The notes under the pieces were generated by a model, which was given only the letters and a program-made list of their open reading frames with translations, was not told where the DNA came from and did no database searches. DNA of 64,000 nt from Longibaculum muris (GTDB lineage: Bacteria > Bacillota_I > Bacilli_A > Erysipelotrichales > Coprobacillaceae), in the NCBI RefSeq assembly GCF_004343035.1, contig NZ_SMCQ01000015.1, positions 17,167-81,166 of the forward strand. Reading direction: 5' to 3'. Both the position numbers and the translations under genes were made by a program. Each line of letters begins with the position of its first letter. Positions within the stretch are counted from its first letter, which is position 1. Positions 27,450 through 35,470 of this stretch are shown here, one piece after another.

Positions 27450-27779
27450 ATGGAATCAAATTTAGAAAAGAAACAAAGAGTAAATTTGTTGATGGATTGT
27501 TATGAGGAATTATTAACGGATAAACAAAAAGAATATTTGATGCTGTATTATGAAGAAGATTTTTCATTAGCAGAGATTGCTGAGGATTTAGATGTCTCAC
27601 GTAATGCTGTTTATGATAATTTAAAAAGAGCAGTAGCATCTTTAGAAGATTATGAAAAGAAATTACATTTACTTGAAAAGCATATTCAAAGAATGGATTT
27701 AATTCAAAGGATTGAAGCTGAACAAGAAACATCAAGAGAAGAATTAAATGATTATCTAGAAATGTTAAAGAAGATATAG
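27450..27779 (+). CDS. ylxM: YlxM-family SRP-associated DNA/RNA-binding protein
   Basis: 109 residues. Sigma70 region-4-like helix-turn-helix protein (UPF0122): LMDCYEELLTDKQKEYLMLYYEEDFSLAEIAEDLDVSRNAVYDNL with a helical tail. YlxM is encoded next to ffh in most Firmicutes and has been described as an SRP component or modulator in Streptococcus. The gene is squeezed between ftsY (four bases) and ffh (eleven bases), which supports cotranscription. No clear Shine-Dalgarno is seen beyond weak AGTAATGATATG; translation may be coupled to ftsY. Confidence 0.93.
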   Translation: MESNLEKKQRVNLLMDCYEELLTDKQKEYLMLYYEEDFSLAEIAEDLDVSRNAVYDNLKRAVASLEDYEKKLHLLEKHIQRMDLIQRIEAEQETSREELNDYLEMLKKI

Positions 27780-27790
27780 GAGGGTGAATT

Positions 27791-29182
27791 ATGGCTTTTG
27801 AGTCTCTTTCAGAAAGATTACAAGAGAGTTTAAAGAAAATTAGAGGGCAAGCAACATTAACTGAAGAAAACATGGATGAGATGCTTCGTGAGATTAGATT
27901 AGCATTACTTGAAGCAGATGTTAACTTCCAAGTTGTTAAGGAATTTATTGCCAATACAAAGGAAAAAGCATTAGGACAAGATGTTTTAGGTTCTTTAAAA
28001 CCTGGACAAGTTGTTGTTAAAATTGTTCATGATGAATTGGTAGAATTATTAGGAACAAGTGTTAGTGAGTTGAATTTATCAAAAACTCCAACAGTGATTA
28101 TGATGGTTGGGTTACAGGGGTCAGGGAAAACAACGACTTCTGGAAAGATTGCTAAGTTATTAGTTAATAAATATAGTAAAAAACCATTACTCGTTGCAGC
28201 CGATATTTATCGTCCTGCTGCGGTTGACCAATTAAAAACATTAGGACAACAATTAGACATTCCTGTCTTTGAAAAAGGAACAGATATCTCAGCTGAACAA
28301 ATTGTCAGTGAAGCTATGAACTATGCATATGCCAATCATCATGATGTTGTTTTAATCGATACCGCTGGTCGTTTACATATTGATGAACCATTAATGCAAG
28401 AATTACAAAATATTAAAGGAATCGTCAATCCAAGTGAAATCTTATTGGTTGTTGATGCGTTAACAGGGCAAGATATTGTTAATGTTGCTCAATCATTTAA
28501 TGATCATTTAGGAATTACTGGGGCCGTTTTAACGAAGTTAGATGGTGACTCTCGTGGTGGGGGTGCATTATCTGTACGTCATATTACACATGTACCAATT
28601 AAATTTATTGGGACTGGTGAAAAATTAGATGCAATTGATTTGTTCTACCCAGATCGTATGGCAGATAGAATCTTGGGAATGGGGGATGTTGTTTCATTAG
28701 TTGAAAAAGTTCAAGATGTCTATGATGAAAAAGACACAATGAAAACATTCCAAAAGATGCAACAAGGAACATTTGGTTTAGATGATATGCTTGATCAGAT
28801 GCATCAGGTTCGTAAATTAGGACCATTATCAGGAATCTTAAAAATGATTCCAGGAATGCCAAAAATGCCTGAAATTAATGATGAAGATACTGATAAAAAA
28901 TTAAAAATGACGGAATCTATTATCTATTCAATGACTAAGGAAGAACGTCGTAATCCTGATATCTTAAATGCTAAGCGTAAAGAAAGAATTGCTAAAGGAT
29001 GTGGACGTAGTGTGGCTGATGTCAATCGTTTGATTAAACAGTTTGAAGCCTCTAGACAAATGATGAAACAAATGGGTAATTTAGATCCAGTGACTGGTAT
29101 GCCTACTCAAAAACCTAAACAAAACATGACTTTTAATCCTTATCGTAAAAAAGAAAGACATAAGAAGAAAAAGAAAAAATAA
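27791..29182 (+). CDS. ffh: Signal recognition particle protein Ffh
   Basis: 463 residues. N domain (MAFESLSERLQESLKKIRGQ), GTPase domain with G1 GLQGSGKTTTSGKIAKL, ADIYRPAAVDQLK, DTAGRLHIDEPLM, TKLDGDSRGGGALS and GTGEKLDAIDLF, then the methionine-rich M domain (~residues 300-430), which binds signal peptides and 4.5S RNA through the SGILKMIPGMP and KERIAKGCGRSVADVNRLIKQF regions; the tail is strongly basic (KKERHKKKKKK). It delivers nascent membrane and secreted proteins to FtsY. Last gene of the smc-ftsY-ylxM-ffh operon. In Bacillus rpsP follows directly; here 2.5 kb of other DNA intervenes. Confidence 0.98.
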   Translation: MAFESLSERLQESLKKIRGQATLTEENMDEMLREIRLALLEADVNFQVVKEFIANTKEKALGQDVLGSLKPGQVVVKIVHDELVELLGTSVSELNLSKTPTVIMMVGLQGSGKTTTSGKIAKLLVNKYSKKPLLVAADIYRPAAVDQLKTLGQQLDIPVFEKGTDISAEQIVSEAMNYAYANHHDVVLIDTAGRLHIDEPLMQELQNIKGIVNPSEILLVVDALTGQDIVNVAQSFNDHLGITGAVLTKLDGDSRGGGALSVRHITHVPIKFIGTGEKLDAIDLFYPDRMADRILGMGDVVSLVEKVQDVYDEKDTMKTFQKMQQGTFGLDDMLDQMHQVRKLGPLSGILKMIPGMPKMPEINDEDTDKKLKMTESIIYSMTKEERRNPDILNAKRKERIAKGCGRSVADVNRLIKQFEASRQMMKQMGNLDPVTGMPTQKPKQNMTFNPYRKKERHKKKKKK

Positions 29183-29194
29183 TGTATGAAATAG

Positions 29195-29243
29195 AAAGCG
29201 ATGGATAGAGAAAAATATAAGTTTATATCTGTTGCTTTTATTT
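29195..29243 (+). terminator. Probable ffh terminator
   Basis: AAAGCGATGGATA (29195-29207) pairs with TATCTGTTGCTTT (29226-29238) using three G-T pairs, then TATTTTG. Imperfect but well placed just after ffh. Confidence 0.65.
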
Positions 29244-29248
29244 TGTAA

Positions 29249-29428
29249 CTCTTAAATGCGAAAGAATCAAAAACAAGAGATTATCTTCATTACCATACTT
29301 CTTCTGATAAGATACTATGTAAATATCCAACTTTCTCAGGTAGTTCAAGTTATAGCTTGTTAGATGATAAGGATAATAGAACGAGTAATATAAATATTGA
29401 TAATGATTATATAAATAGTTTTGAATAG
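29249..29428 (+). pseudogene. Remnant reading frame without a start codon
   Basis: A 59-codon open frame begins right after a TAA (29246-29248), has no ATG, GTG or TTG start near its left end with a ribosome site, and ends with TAG at 29426. It reads as a hydrophilic C-terminus rich in Ser, Asp and Asn (HTSSDKILCKYP, SSSYSLLDDKDNRTSN). It is probably the tail of a gene that lost its front, located between ffh and the small membrane gene. A chance frame in AT-rich DNA is possible. Not recognised. Confidence 0.35.
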
Positions 29429-29451
29429 TGAGCTAAAAAGGAGGGGCTGTG

Positions 29452-29724
29452 ATGAATGATATAATATTATGCGTTATTTCAATTTGCATATTATGTATAT
29501 GTTTGCATTTTAAATGTTCATTAAAAATGACTAAGATTCTATTTGGATTCAATTTTGTTGCAATTATTGCGAATTTTATTTATTATTCTATTCAACCAAA
29601 AGTAGGTGTTGCAAGTGCATATCCAGAAGTTTATGGTTTATTATACACCTATAAAGCTATTTTTGTATTCATTATATGTGTAATTATTATCGCTTTAAAA
29701 AAACATATTGAAATCAGAAAATAA
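29452..29724 (+). CDS. Small hydrophobic membrane protein
   Basis: 90 residues from the ATG at 29452 (GGAGGGG ends about five bases upstream; an in-frame GTG precedes it directly). Three hydrophobic segments: IILCVISICILCICLHF, ILFGFNFVAIIANFIYY and AIFVFIICVIIIAL, joined by short loops, with a basic end (KKHIEIRK). No family recognised. It lies in non-core DNA that separates ffh from rpsP and has its own perfect terminator. Its ribosome binding site is strong and codon use is ordinary, so it is likely expressed, but a promoter is not obvious. Confidence 0.6.
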   Translation: MNDIILCVISICILCICLHFKCSLKMTKILFGFNFVAIIANFIYYSIQPKVGVASAYPEVYGLLYTYKAIFVFIICVIIIALKKHIEIRK

Positions 29725-29751
29725 AGAGAATTATATCAAGTATCAAATAAA

Positions 29752-29797
29752 GGTATAAATATAGTGAATTATTCTATCACTATATTTATACCTTTTT
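29752..29797 (+). terminator. Perfect 16-bp terminator, target edge of the ISL3 element
   Basis: GGTATAAATATAGTGA (29752-29767) and its exact complement (29777-29792) with a nine-base loop and five T. It ends the small membrane gene. The insertion sequence begins within about three bases of the T-run. Confidence 0.95.
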
Positions 29798-29799
29798 AT

Positions 29800-31423
29800 G
29801 GGTCTCTAAATTTCCGCGGGGTTTGTAAAAACGAGACTCAAAAATAACGTGGGGTTTTATTGACCCCACACGTGTTTAAAGTGAAGAAAGTATCATTCAA
29901 AACCATGGGGTTAAGAATGATACTTTTATTCTACAGAAACAGCCATTTCTAATGATTATTTTTTATTTTTCTTATAATTTCCTCTTTCTTTTCCAGGCTC
30001 TCTATTTGTCTTCTTTTTATTTGTCAATAGAGGTAAGGAATCTTTATTTATGCAGTACATTATACGGCTTCTTAATCTTTCAAAGTTCTTATATTTTAAT
30101 GATGTTTTCAAAAGAACTTTTATTCTTCCGTTAATTGATTCTATTGGACCATTTGATATTCTTCTTTGACCAATAAGAATGAAAGAATTCAAAATTTCAG
30201 TTCTCCAGTTTTTTAAAAATCCAACAACATCCTTAAACTCATTCATATTCAATTTGACTAATTCATTATATAATTCATCATATCTCTTAGCTGCATTTTT
30301 ATATGTATAGTCTTCGTTGAAGTCAAGATAGTCTTCTTTCCATTCATATGCATTTTTTAATAATGGATCAATCTTGAGCATCAATTCAAGTATTTGAGGC
30401 TTGTTTATGGCATAGCCGATTTTCTTATTGTATTGAGGAATATTATCTTCAATGTCTCCTTTTCGTTTCATGAGAAGGTGATTCCAATGTTTCAGCAAAT
30501 AATAATTAACGCTGTCCTTATCTTGCTTGGACATAACATGAATTCGTACATTCTTTAATGCATCGTTAATATTTTTTACGACATGAAATGAATCGACCAT
30601 GACAATACAGTTCTTAAAATGATGATAGGCAAAATCTCCGTAGGTTGTGTTCATATCAATGCTTACATATTTAACATTACTGAATTCACTTTTATTGATG
30701 TACTGCATATAAGAATAGAGCTTGAATTTTTTCCTGCTTGGAAATATATCGATAATCTGACTTGTTTCCCAATCAATGAAGATACAAGCAAATTTATTAT
30801 CCCAGGTTCTGCCTAGATAAAATTCATCAATTGAAAGAACTCTAGGAAGTGGGTTAGGACGCATGGTGACATACTGATCAAAAATATTGACAACAGAAGA
30901 AGTAGAGATATGATTTTTTTCAGCAATAGAAGTAAAGGTATAATTCAATCTCTTACAGTCCTTGAGAACCTGTATAATTGTAGCGTTGGAAATTCTTTGT
31001 CTAGCAGCAATGAAAGGATTATCTTCAAGAAAAGACTTATGACAATCATTGCATATAAATCTTCTGCATCTGTAATTGATATAGGTGTTATTTGTGTTGA
31101 AAATAGAATGAGTGATTTTTTTAATCTTGTAATCTTTGATATTTGCATTTAAACTGCCACAGCAGGGACAAGGCTTAATTTTTCTGGATAAAGTGACATT
31201 AATAAAAACGGTATTATCAGTTCTTGCAATGTTTAAATCTTGAATATCATCAGGTTGTAAACCAAGTAAATTTATAGTATCATAATCCATGAGTTAAAAC
31301 TTTCCTTTCATATATGGTTGTTTCTGCAAAAATATCATATCATGAAAGGATTTTTTTAATATGAAGGAGACCCCTTTAAAATTTAGAGATAAAAAAAGGG
31401 ACACCCCACGGAATTGTAGACCA
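29800..31423 (-). mobile_element. ISL3-family insertion sequence
   Basis: Encloses one ISL3-type transposase. The left end, GGGTCTCTAAATTTCCGCGGGG (from 29800), and the reverse of the right end, TGGTCTACAATTCCGTGGGG (to 31423), align as imperfect terminal repeats of about 24 bases and resemble the ISL3 end pattern GG.TCT...AATTTCGTGGG. No clear 8-bp target duplication is seen, so the borders may be off by a base or one end may have changed. A TTGACCCCACAC motif occurs just inside the left end (29860) and just outside the right end (31429), hinting at an older related end. Confidence 0.75.
29956..31290 (-). CDS. ISL3-family transposase
   Basis: 444 residues, intact. The N-terminus has a zinc-ribbon with CPCCGSLN and a second pair in CRRFICNDCHKSF, then a helix-turn-helix (TFTSIAEKNHISTSSVVNIFD). 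The DDE catalytic core follows: first Asp in VLSIDEFYLGR, second in VKYVSIDMNTTYGDF plus VMVDSFHVVK, and Glu in SNGPIESINGRIK. The C-terminal tail is basic (KKKTNREPGKERGNYKKNKK). It catalyses cut-and-paste movement of the element. The ATG has AAAGGAAAG upstream on the minus strand. Full length and unbroken catalytic motifs suggest a recent, possibly active insertion. Confidence 0.95.
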   Translation of the reverse strand: MDYDTINLLGLQPDDIQDLNIARTDNTVFINVTLSRKIKPCPCCGSLNANIKDYKIKKITHSIFNTNNTYINYRCRRFICNDCHKSFLEDNPFIAARQRISNATIIQVLKDCKRLNYTFTSIAEKNHISTSSVVNIFDQYVTMRPNPLPRVLSIDEFYLGRTWDNKFACIFIDWETSQIIDIFPSRKKFKLYSYMQYINKSEFSNVKYVSIDMNTTYGDFAYHHFKNCIVMVDSFHVVKNINDALKNVRIHVMSKQDKDSVNYYLLKHWNHLLMKRKGDIEDNIPQYNKKIGYAINKPQILELMLKIDPLLKNAYEWKEDYLDFNEDYTYKNAAKRYDELYNELVKLNMNEFKDVVGFLKNWRTEILNSFILIGQRRISNGPIESINGRIKVLLKTSLKYKNFERLRSRIMYCINKDSLPLLTNKKKTNREPGKERGNYKKNKK

Positions 31424-31698
31424 AAGGGTTGACCCCACACTAATTTAAATTTCTCTTTTTATTTTGTTTATTTACTTTTATAATTAGTATGTTTTTTATC
31501 TGATTATTTTATTGTTTGGAATTTATCTGCTGAATTGAGTATTGAGTTTTTATTCAATAAAAATATAATTTTATGTCTTGTTCTTGAAACTATTAGTAAA
31601 TAGTAATGCAGAAAATACAAGTGTTAAGTAAAAATACTTGACAGATAAAATATTTATGGTATTATATGTAGGCAAACTAAAATAACGGAGGAAATATT
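31424..31698. other. Intergenic region between ISL3 and rpsP
   Basis: Holds the extra TTGACCCCACAC motif (31429-31440), AT-rich sequence without a convincing reading frame, and the rpsP promoter at 31638-31665. Nothing else is recognised. Confidence 0.6.
31638..31665 (+). promoter_or_regulatory. rpsP operon promoter
   Basis: Perfect TTGACA (31638-31643), 16-base spacer, TATTAT (31660-31665); rpsP starts 33 bases further on behind GGAGG. Confidence 0.85.
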
Positions 31699-31983
31699 AT
31701 GGCTGTAAAAATTAGATTAAAAAGAATGGGTGCTAAAAAATCACCATTTTATAGAATTGTGGCTGCAGATTCAAGAATGCCAAGAGATGGACGTTTCATT
31801 GAACAATTAGGAACTTATGATCCTAGACAAAATCCTGCAGTAGTAACAATCAAAGAAGAAGAAGTTTTAGCATGGTTAAACAAAGGTGCTCAACCTTCTG
31901 ATACTGTAAGAAATTTATTAAGTCAAAAAGGTATCATGAAAAAATTCGCTGAAGCTAAAGATGCTGCAAAAGCTAAGAAATAA
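31699..31983 (+). CDS. rpsP: 30S ribosomal protein S16
   Basis: 94 residues. Opening [34 protein letters not shown] and [12 protein letters not shown] are diagnostic of S16, which stabilises the 16S rRNA 5' domain during small-subunit assembly. Ala/Lys-rich tail. It heads the order rpsP-khpA-rimM-trmD known from Bacillus, with a strong consensus promoter. Codon use favours highly expressed genes. Confidence 0.99.
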   Translation: MAVKIRLKRMGAKKSPFYRIVAADSRMPRDGRFIEQLGTYDPRQNPAVVTIKEEEVLAWLNKGAQPSDTVRNLLSQKGIMKKFAEAKDAAKAKK

Positions 31984-31997
31984 GCTGGTGATTTTAA

Positions 31998-32249
31998 GTG
32001 GACTACGTAAAAACTTTACAAGATATTGCTAGTGAATTAGTAAGTGATAAAAATAAATTAGAAGTGAGACAAATGCCTTCTTTAGAAGAAGATACAATTG
32101 TTTTATATGTTTACGCTTCTCATGAAGATATCGCTAAACTCATTGGTAGAAAAGGTATGATGGCTAATTCAATTCGTCAATTAATGTCTGTTTGTGGACG
32201 CTTAAATGACAAGAAATTAGATATCAAATTTGAATCTTATGGAGAATAG
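31998..32249 (+). CDS. khpA: KH-domain RNA-binding protein KhpA
   Basis: 83 residues from a GTG start at 31998, preceded by GGTGA with a seven-base gap. Single type II KH domain with the GxxG loop in IGRKGMMANSIRQLM. KhpA pairs with KhpB (Jag/EloR) and affects cell elongation and mRNA handling in streptococci and other Firmicutes. It sits between rpsP and rimM, the standard place (ylqC). The stop codon is within a palindromic terminator (32246-32274), so the downstream genes are partly insulated. Confidence 0.93.
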   Translation: MDYVKTLQDIASELVSDKNKLEVRQMPSLEEDTIVLYVYASHEDIAKLIGRKGMMANSIRQLMSVCGRLNDKKLDIKFESYGE

Positions 32250-32274
32250 ATGTGATATCACATCTATTTTTTTT
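32246..32274 (+). terminator. Intra-operon terminator between khpA and rimM
   Basis: A perfect 22-base palindrome (ATAGATGTGAT and its complement, 32246-32267) overlapping the khpA stop, followed by eight T. It should reduce transcription into rimM-trmD. Confidence 0.9.
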
Positions 32275-32287
32275 CAAGGAGGAAATT

Positions 32288-32791
32288 ATGGAACAGGTCA
32301 TTGTTGGAAAAATTGTAAATACACATGGGATTAAAGGTGAATTAAAGGTTAAAACTTCAACTGATTTTATTGAAGAAAGATTTGCGAAGGGAGCACATCT
32401 TTATATTGATGAAAATGGTGTAAAAAAAGAAATGATTGTAAAAAGTCATCGTTTTCATAAAGGCCATGTCTTGGTTTGTTTTGAAGGATATCAGGATATT
32501 AATTTGGTAGAAAAATATAAGGGATGTTTGCTGTATGCTGATAAAGATGTTGATTTATTGGATGAAGGCGAATATTATGTTGGAGATTTGATTGGTTGTG
32601 AAGTTTATAATCAGGGTGAATTGATTGGTAAGGTAAAAGATATTCAGCTCTATGAACATCATGATCTTTTGGTAGTTGAAGGAAAACAAAAGATTATGAT
32701 TCCTTATGTTGATGCATTTGTTGAAGCTGAAGATATTGAAAACAAACGTATTGATGTTCATTTGATTGAGGGTTTTTATGATGAAGATTGA
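32288..32791 (+). CDS. rimM: Ribosome maturation factor RimM
   Basis: 167 residues from the ATG at 32288 behind AAGGAGG; an in-frame ATA/ATG farther up lies inside the terminator. Start EQVIVGKIVNTHGIKGELKVK is the RimM signature; the N-terminal RimM beta-barrel (~1-85) and PRC-barrel (~92-167, YYVGDLIGCEVYN.GELIGKV) are both present. RimM binds S19 and helps mature the 30S head. It overlaps trmD by 11 bases. Confidence 0.97.
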   Translation: MEQVIVGKIVNTHGIKGELKVKTSTDFIEERFAKGAHLYIDENGVKKEMIVKSHRFHKGHVLVCFEGYQDINLVEKYKGCLLYADKDVDLLDEGEYYVGDLIGCEVYNQGELIGKVKDIQLYEHHDLLVVEGKQKIMIPYVDAFVEAEDIENKRIDVHLIEGFYDED

Positions 32792-33503
32792 TATTCTTTC
32801 TTTGTTTCCCGAAATGTTTGAAGGCTTTTTGAACACGTCTATTATTAAAAGAGCAATTGATGCTAAAGTTGTTGAAGTGAATGTGCATGATTTTAGAGAA
32901 TTTGCTGATAATAAGCATAAGAAAGTTGATGATTATCCTTATGGTGGAGGACAAGGAATGGTCTTGATGTGTCAGCCTATCTTGGATTGTCTAAAAACTT
33001 TGGTAACTAAGGAGTCATTAGTTATTTTAATGTCTCCACAGGGACAAACGCTTAATCAGGCTTATAGTCAAAAATTAGCCCATGAGCAGAAACATTTGAT
33101 AATTATTTGTGGACATTATGAAGGATTTGATGAACGAATTAGAGATTATGTGGATGTTGAATTATCAATTGGTGACTATGTTTTAACAGGTGGCGAATTA
33201 GCCAGTATGGTTGTTTGTGATTCTGTGATTCGTTTATTAGAAGGCGCTATTCGAGAAACTTCTCATGAAGATGATTCTTTTAGTGATGGACTTTTAGAAT
33301 ATCCGCAGTATACTCGTCCTTATGAATATGATGGAAGTGTTGTTCCAGAAGTTTTAATGAGTGGTCATCATGAAAATATTCGTAAATGGCGTTTACATCA
33401 GTCACTTTTAAAAACATATCGTAAAAGACCTGATTTGTTACAAAATAGAGAGTTTAGTGAAGAAGAATTAAAAATTTTACAAGAAATTCAAAAAAATGAT
33501 TGA
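32781..33503 (+). CDS. trmD: tRNA (guanine-N1-)-methyltransferase TrmD
   Basis: 240 residues from the second of two adjacent ATG codons (MKIDILSLFPEMFEG, the usual TrmD start). SPOUT fold with the trefoil-knot AdoMet site: ICGHYEGFDERI and SIGDYVLTGGELA; the C-terminal helical domain (LRQSLLKTYRKRPDLL-like) binds tRNA. It methylates G37 next to the anticodon and prevents +1 frameshifts. It overlaps the end of rimM, implying translational coupling, and ends 111 bases before rplS. Confidence 0.98.
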   Translation: MKIDILSLFPEMFEGFLNTSIIKRAIDAKVVEVNVHDFREFADNKHKKVDDYPYGGGQGMVLMCQPILDCLKTLVTKESLVILMSPQGQTLNQAYSQKLAHEQKHLIIICGHYEGFDERIRDYVDVELSIGDYVLTGGELASMVVCDSVIRLLEGAIRETSHEDDSFSDGLLEYPQYTRPYEYDGSVVPEVLMSGHHENIRKWRLHQSLLKTYRKRPDLLQNREFSEEELKILQEIQKND

Positions 33504-33528
33504 TTTTATAAAGAAAAAATGATAATAT
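33500..33528 (+). promoter_or_regulatory. rplS promoter
   Basis: TTGATT (33500-33505) overlaps the trmD stop region; after 17 bases TAATAT (33523-33528). It would start transcription just before the L19 leader. Confidence 0.6.
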
Positions 33529-33530
33529 AT

Positions 33531-33597
33531 TTCAGTCTTTGGACGCAGAAGCTCCGCTGGTTATAAAACGTATGAACTTCGTAGACTAAATTTTGTG
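33531..33597 (+). promoter_or_regulatory. L19-type ribosomal leader of rplS
   Basis: The leader contains an outer helix TTTAGTCT/AGACTAAA-like pairing (TCAGTCTTTGG... with ...GTAGACTAAA) and inner short hairpins including GCAGAAGC and GAACTTC. Its position before rplS and this compact design match the L19 leader known from Bacillus, thought to let L19 control its own synthesis. The fold was judged by eye. Confidence 0.7.
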
Positions 33598-33614
33598 AAG
33601 GAGGAAGTCATATT

Positions 33615-33965
33615 ATGAATATGCAATTAGTACAAGAAATTACTAAGAAACAATTAAGAAAAGACATCCCTGATTTTAAAGCTGGGGATACAGTAAAAGT
33701 TTATGTAAAAATTCAAGAAGGTGACAAAACACGTACTCAGTTATTTGAAGGTGTTTGTATCGCTAAAAAAGGTGGAGGAATTTCTGAAACTTTCACAGTA
33801 AGAAAAATCTCTTACCAAGTTGGTGTAGAAAGAACTTTCCCAATTCATTCACCAATCATTGATAGAATTGAAGTTGTTAAAATCGGTAAAGTACGTAGAG
33901 CTAAATTACATTACTTACGTGGATTATCTGGTAAAGCTGCTAGAATTAAAGAAATCCGTAAATAA
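33615..33965 (+). CDS. rplS: 50S ribosomal protein L19
   Basis: 116 residues, normal. [38 protein letters not shown] and the basic end [24 protein letters not shown] are diagnostic. L19 lies at the subunit interface. It has AAGGAGG before the start, an L19-type leader and its own promoter and terminator, so it can be set apart from rimM-trmD. Confidence 0.99.
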   Translation: MNMQLVQEITKKQLRKDIPDFKAGDTVKVYVKIQEGDKTRTQLFEGVCIAKKGGGISETFTVRKISYQVGVERTFPIHSPIIDRIEVVKIGKVRRAKLHYLRGLSGKAARIKEIRK

Positions 33966-33966
33966 G

Positions 33967-33995
33967 AAGTATGGGGAGATCCCATACTTTTTTTC
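33967..33995 (+). terminator. rplS terminator
   Basis: AAGTATGGG/CCCATACTT stem with a five-base loop and seven T. Confidence 0.93.
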
Positions 33996-34041
33996 TAGTT
34001 TTTTAGCTTATTTACATGTATAATAGGAAAAGGTGATGATG

Positions 34042-34590
34042 ATGGATAAACAAAAGAAAAAATGGATAGCTTCTTTATTAGAAATGCTTGGAGTCATAGT
34101 TTTAACAGTTGCAATATTTAAGTTTGTTGTGATTCCTGTACGTATAGATGGAATTTCAATGGAAAATACTTTACATGATCAAAGCGTGGCTATGATTAAT
34201 GCTATTGGTGTAAGCGAGGAGAATATTCATCGTTTTGATATTGTTGTTTTATATAGTGATAAGCTAGATGAAAAGATTATTAAAAGAGTGATTGGAATGC
34301 CTGGGGATACAGTTGAATTTAAACAGGATGAATTGTATATTAATGGTGAGAAAATGAATCAGGATTTTTTGGATTCTGATTTTGTTGAACAATCTAAAAT
34401 TACATATAATGTTTCTCAATTTACGGATGATTTTAAAGTGAAGGTTGATGAAGGAAAATATTTTGTAATGGGAGATAATCGTTTGCGTTCAACTGATTCT
34501 AGGGAATTAGGAGCGTTTACTTTGGATGATATTATCGGAGTAAAAGGATTGGTGATTTATCCTTTTAGCGATATTCAATGGATAGATTAG
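34042..34590 (+). CDS. lepB: Signal peptidase I
   Basis: 182 residues from the last of three tandem in-frame ATG codons (34042), eight bases after GGAAAAGG. One N-terminal membrane anchor (LGVIVLTVAIFKFVVI) then the catalytic domain: nucleophile Ser39 in GISMENTL, general-base Lys81 in IIKRVIGMPGDTVE, and box E GDNRLRSTDSRELG. It removes signal peptides from secreted proteins on the outer membrane face. Size matches the SipS-like type with one anchor. A TATAAT at 34019-34024 suggests a separate promoter; rbgA follows after ten bases. Confidence 0.96.
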   Translation: MDKQKKKWIASLLEMLGVIVLTVAIFKFVVIPVRIDGISMENTLHDQSVAMINAIGVSEENIHRFDIVVLYSDKLDEKIIKRVIGMPGDTVEFKQDELYINGEKMNQDFLDSDFVEQSKITYNVSQFTDDFKVKVDEGKYFVMGDNRLRSTDSRELGAFTLDDIIGVKGLVIYPFSDIQWID

Positions 34591-34600
34591 GAGGATTCAT

Positions 34601-35470
34601 ATGGCACAGATTCAATGGTTCCCTGGTCATATGGCAAAAGCCAAAAGGGAAATAAGTGAAAAGATAAAGGTTATTGATATTGTGATTGAATTGGTGGATG
34701 CAAGAGCACCTTATTCATCAAAGAATCCAATGATTAATGACATTATTAAAAATAAACCACGTTTAATTGTTTTAACTAAAAAAGATATGGCAGATGAAAA
34801 TCTTACAAAACAATGGGTTCAATATTATGAATCATTAGGTTATCAGGCAATGAGTGTTAATCTTAAGAATTTTAATGAATATCAAAAGATTATTGATAAA
34901 TGTCGACATGTTTTAAAAGAAAAAATGGAAAAAGAACTTGCCCGTGGATTAAAACCACGTGCGATTCGTGCAATGGTTTTAGGAATTCCAAATGTTGGGA
35001 AGTCAACTTTTATTAATCGTTTAGCTAATCGTAAAGCGACAATCACAGGGAATAAACCAGGTGTTACAAAAGCTCAGCAAATCATTAGAGTAGCTAAAGA
35101 TTTTGAATTGTTTGATACTCCAGGGGTTTTATGGCCTAAATTTGAAGATGAACATATTGCTAAAAATATTGCAATGATAGGTTCTATTAAACAAAATATT
35201 TTACCATTAGATGATTTATTTATTGAAGCGATGACTTATTTAAGTCAAAATTATTCTTCAATTTTAAAAGAACGTTATCAACTGGAAATTGATTTAGAAG
35301 ATCCTGACTGGGTTTTAAAGACATTTGATCACATTGCTCAGTTACGTAAGATTAAACCATTAAAGGGTGAAACAGATTATGACCGTGTGATTGAACTATT
35401 CTTTAGTGAAATTAATGATGGTAGTATTGGAAGAATCACATGGGAGGATACATCATGTGTGAAAGATTAA
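34601..35470 (+). CDS. rbgA: Ribosome biogenesis GTPase RbgA (YlqF)
   Basis: 289 residues. Start QIQWFPGHMAKAKREI is the RbgA signature. The G motifs are circularly permuted: G4 (VLTKKDMAD) comes first, then G1 (GIPNVGKSTFINRL), G2 region (KPGVTKAQQ) and G3 (FDTPGVLWPK). The C-terminal ANTAR-like helical domain binds 50S precursor rRNA. RbgA is needed late in large-subunit assembly, notably for adding L16. GGAGG precedes the start. It overlaps rnhB by 16 bases, so the two are coupled. Confidence 0.97.
   Translation: MAQIQWFPGHMAKAKREISEKIKVIDIVIELVDARAPYSSKNPMINDIIKNKPRLIVLTKKDMADENLTKQWVQYYESLGYQAMSVNLKNFNEYQKIIDKCRHVLKEKMEKELARGLKPRAIRAMVLGIPNVGKSTFINRLANRKATITGNKPGVTKAQQIIRVAKDFELFDTPGVLWPKFEDEHIAKNIAMIGSIKQNILPLDDLFIEAMTYLSQNYSSILKERYQLEIDLEDPDWVLKTFDHIAQLRKIKPLKGETDYDRVIELFFSEINDGSIGRITWEDTSCVKD

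Noticed and set aside
27415..27954. 179-codon minus-strand frame over ylxM and ffh
   Set aside because: Lies opposite two certain genes and has no promoter or ribosome site.
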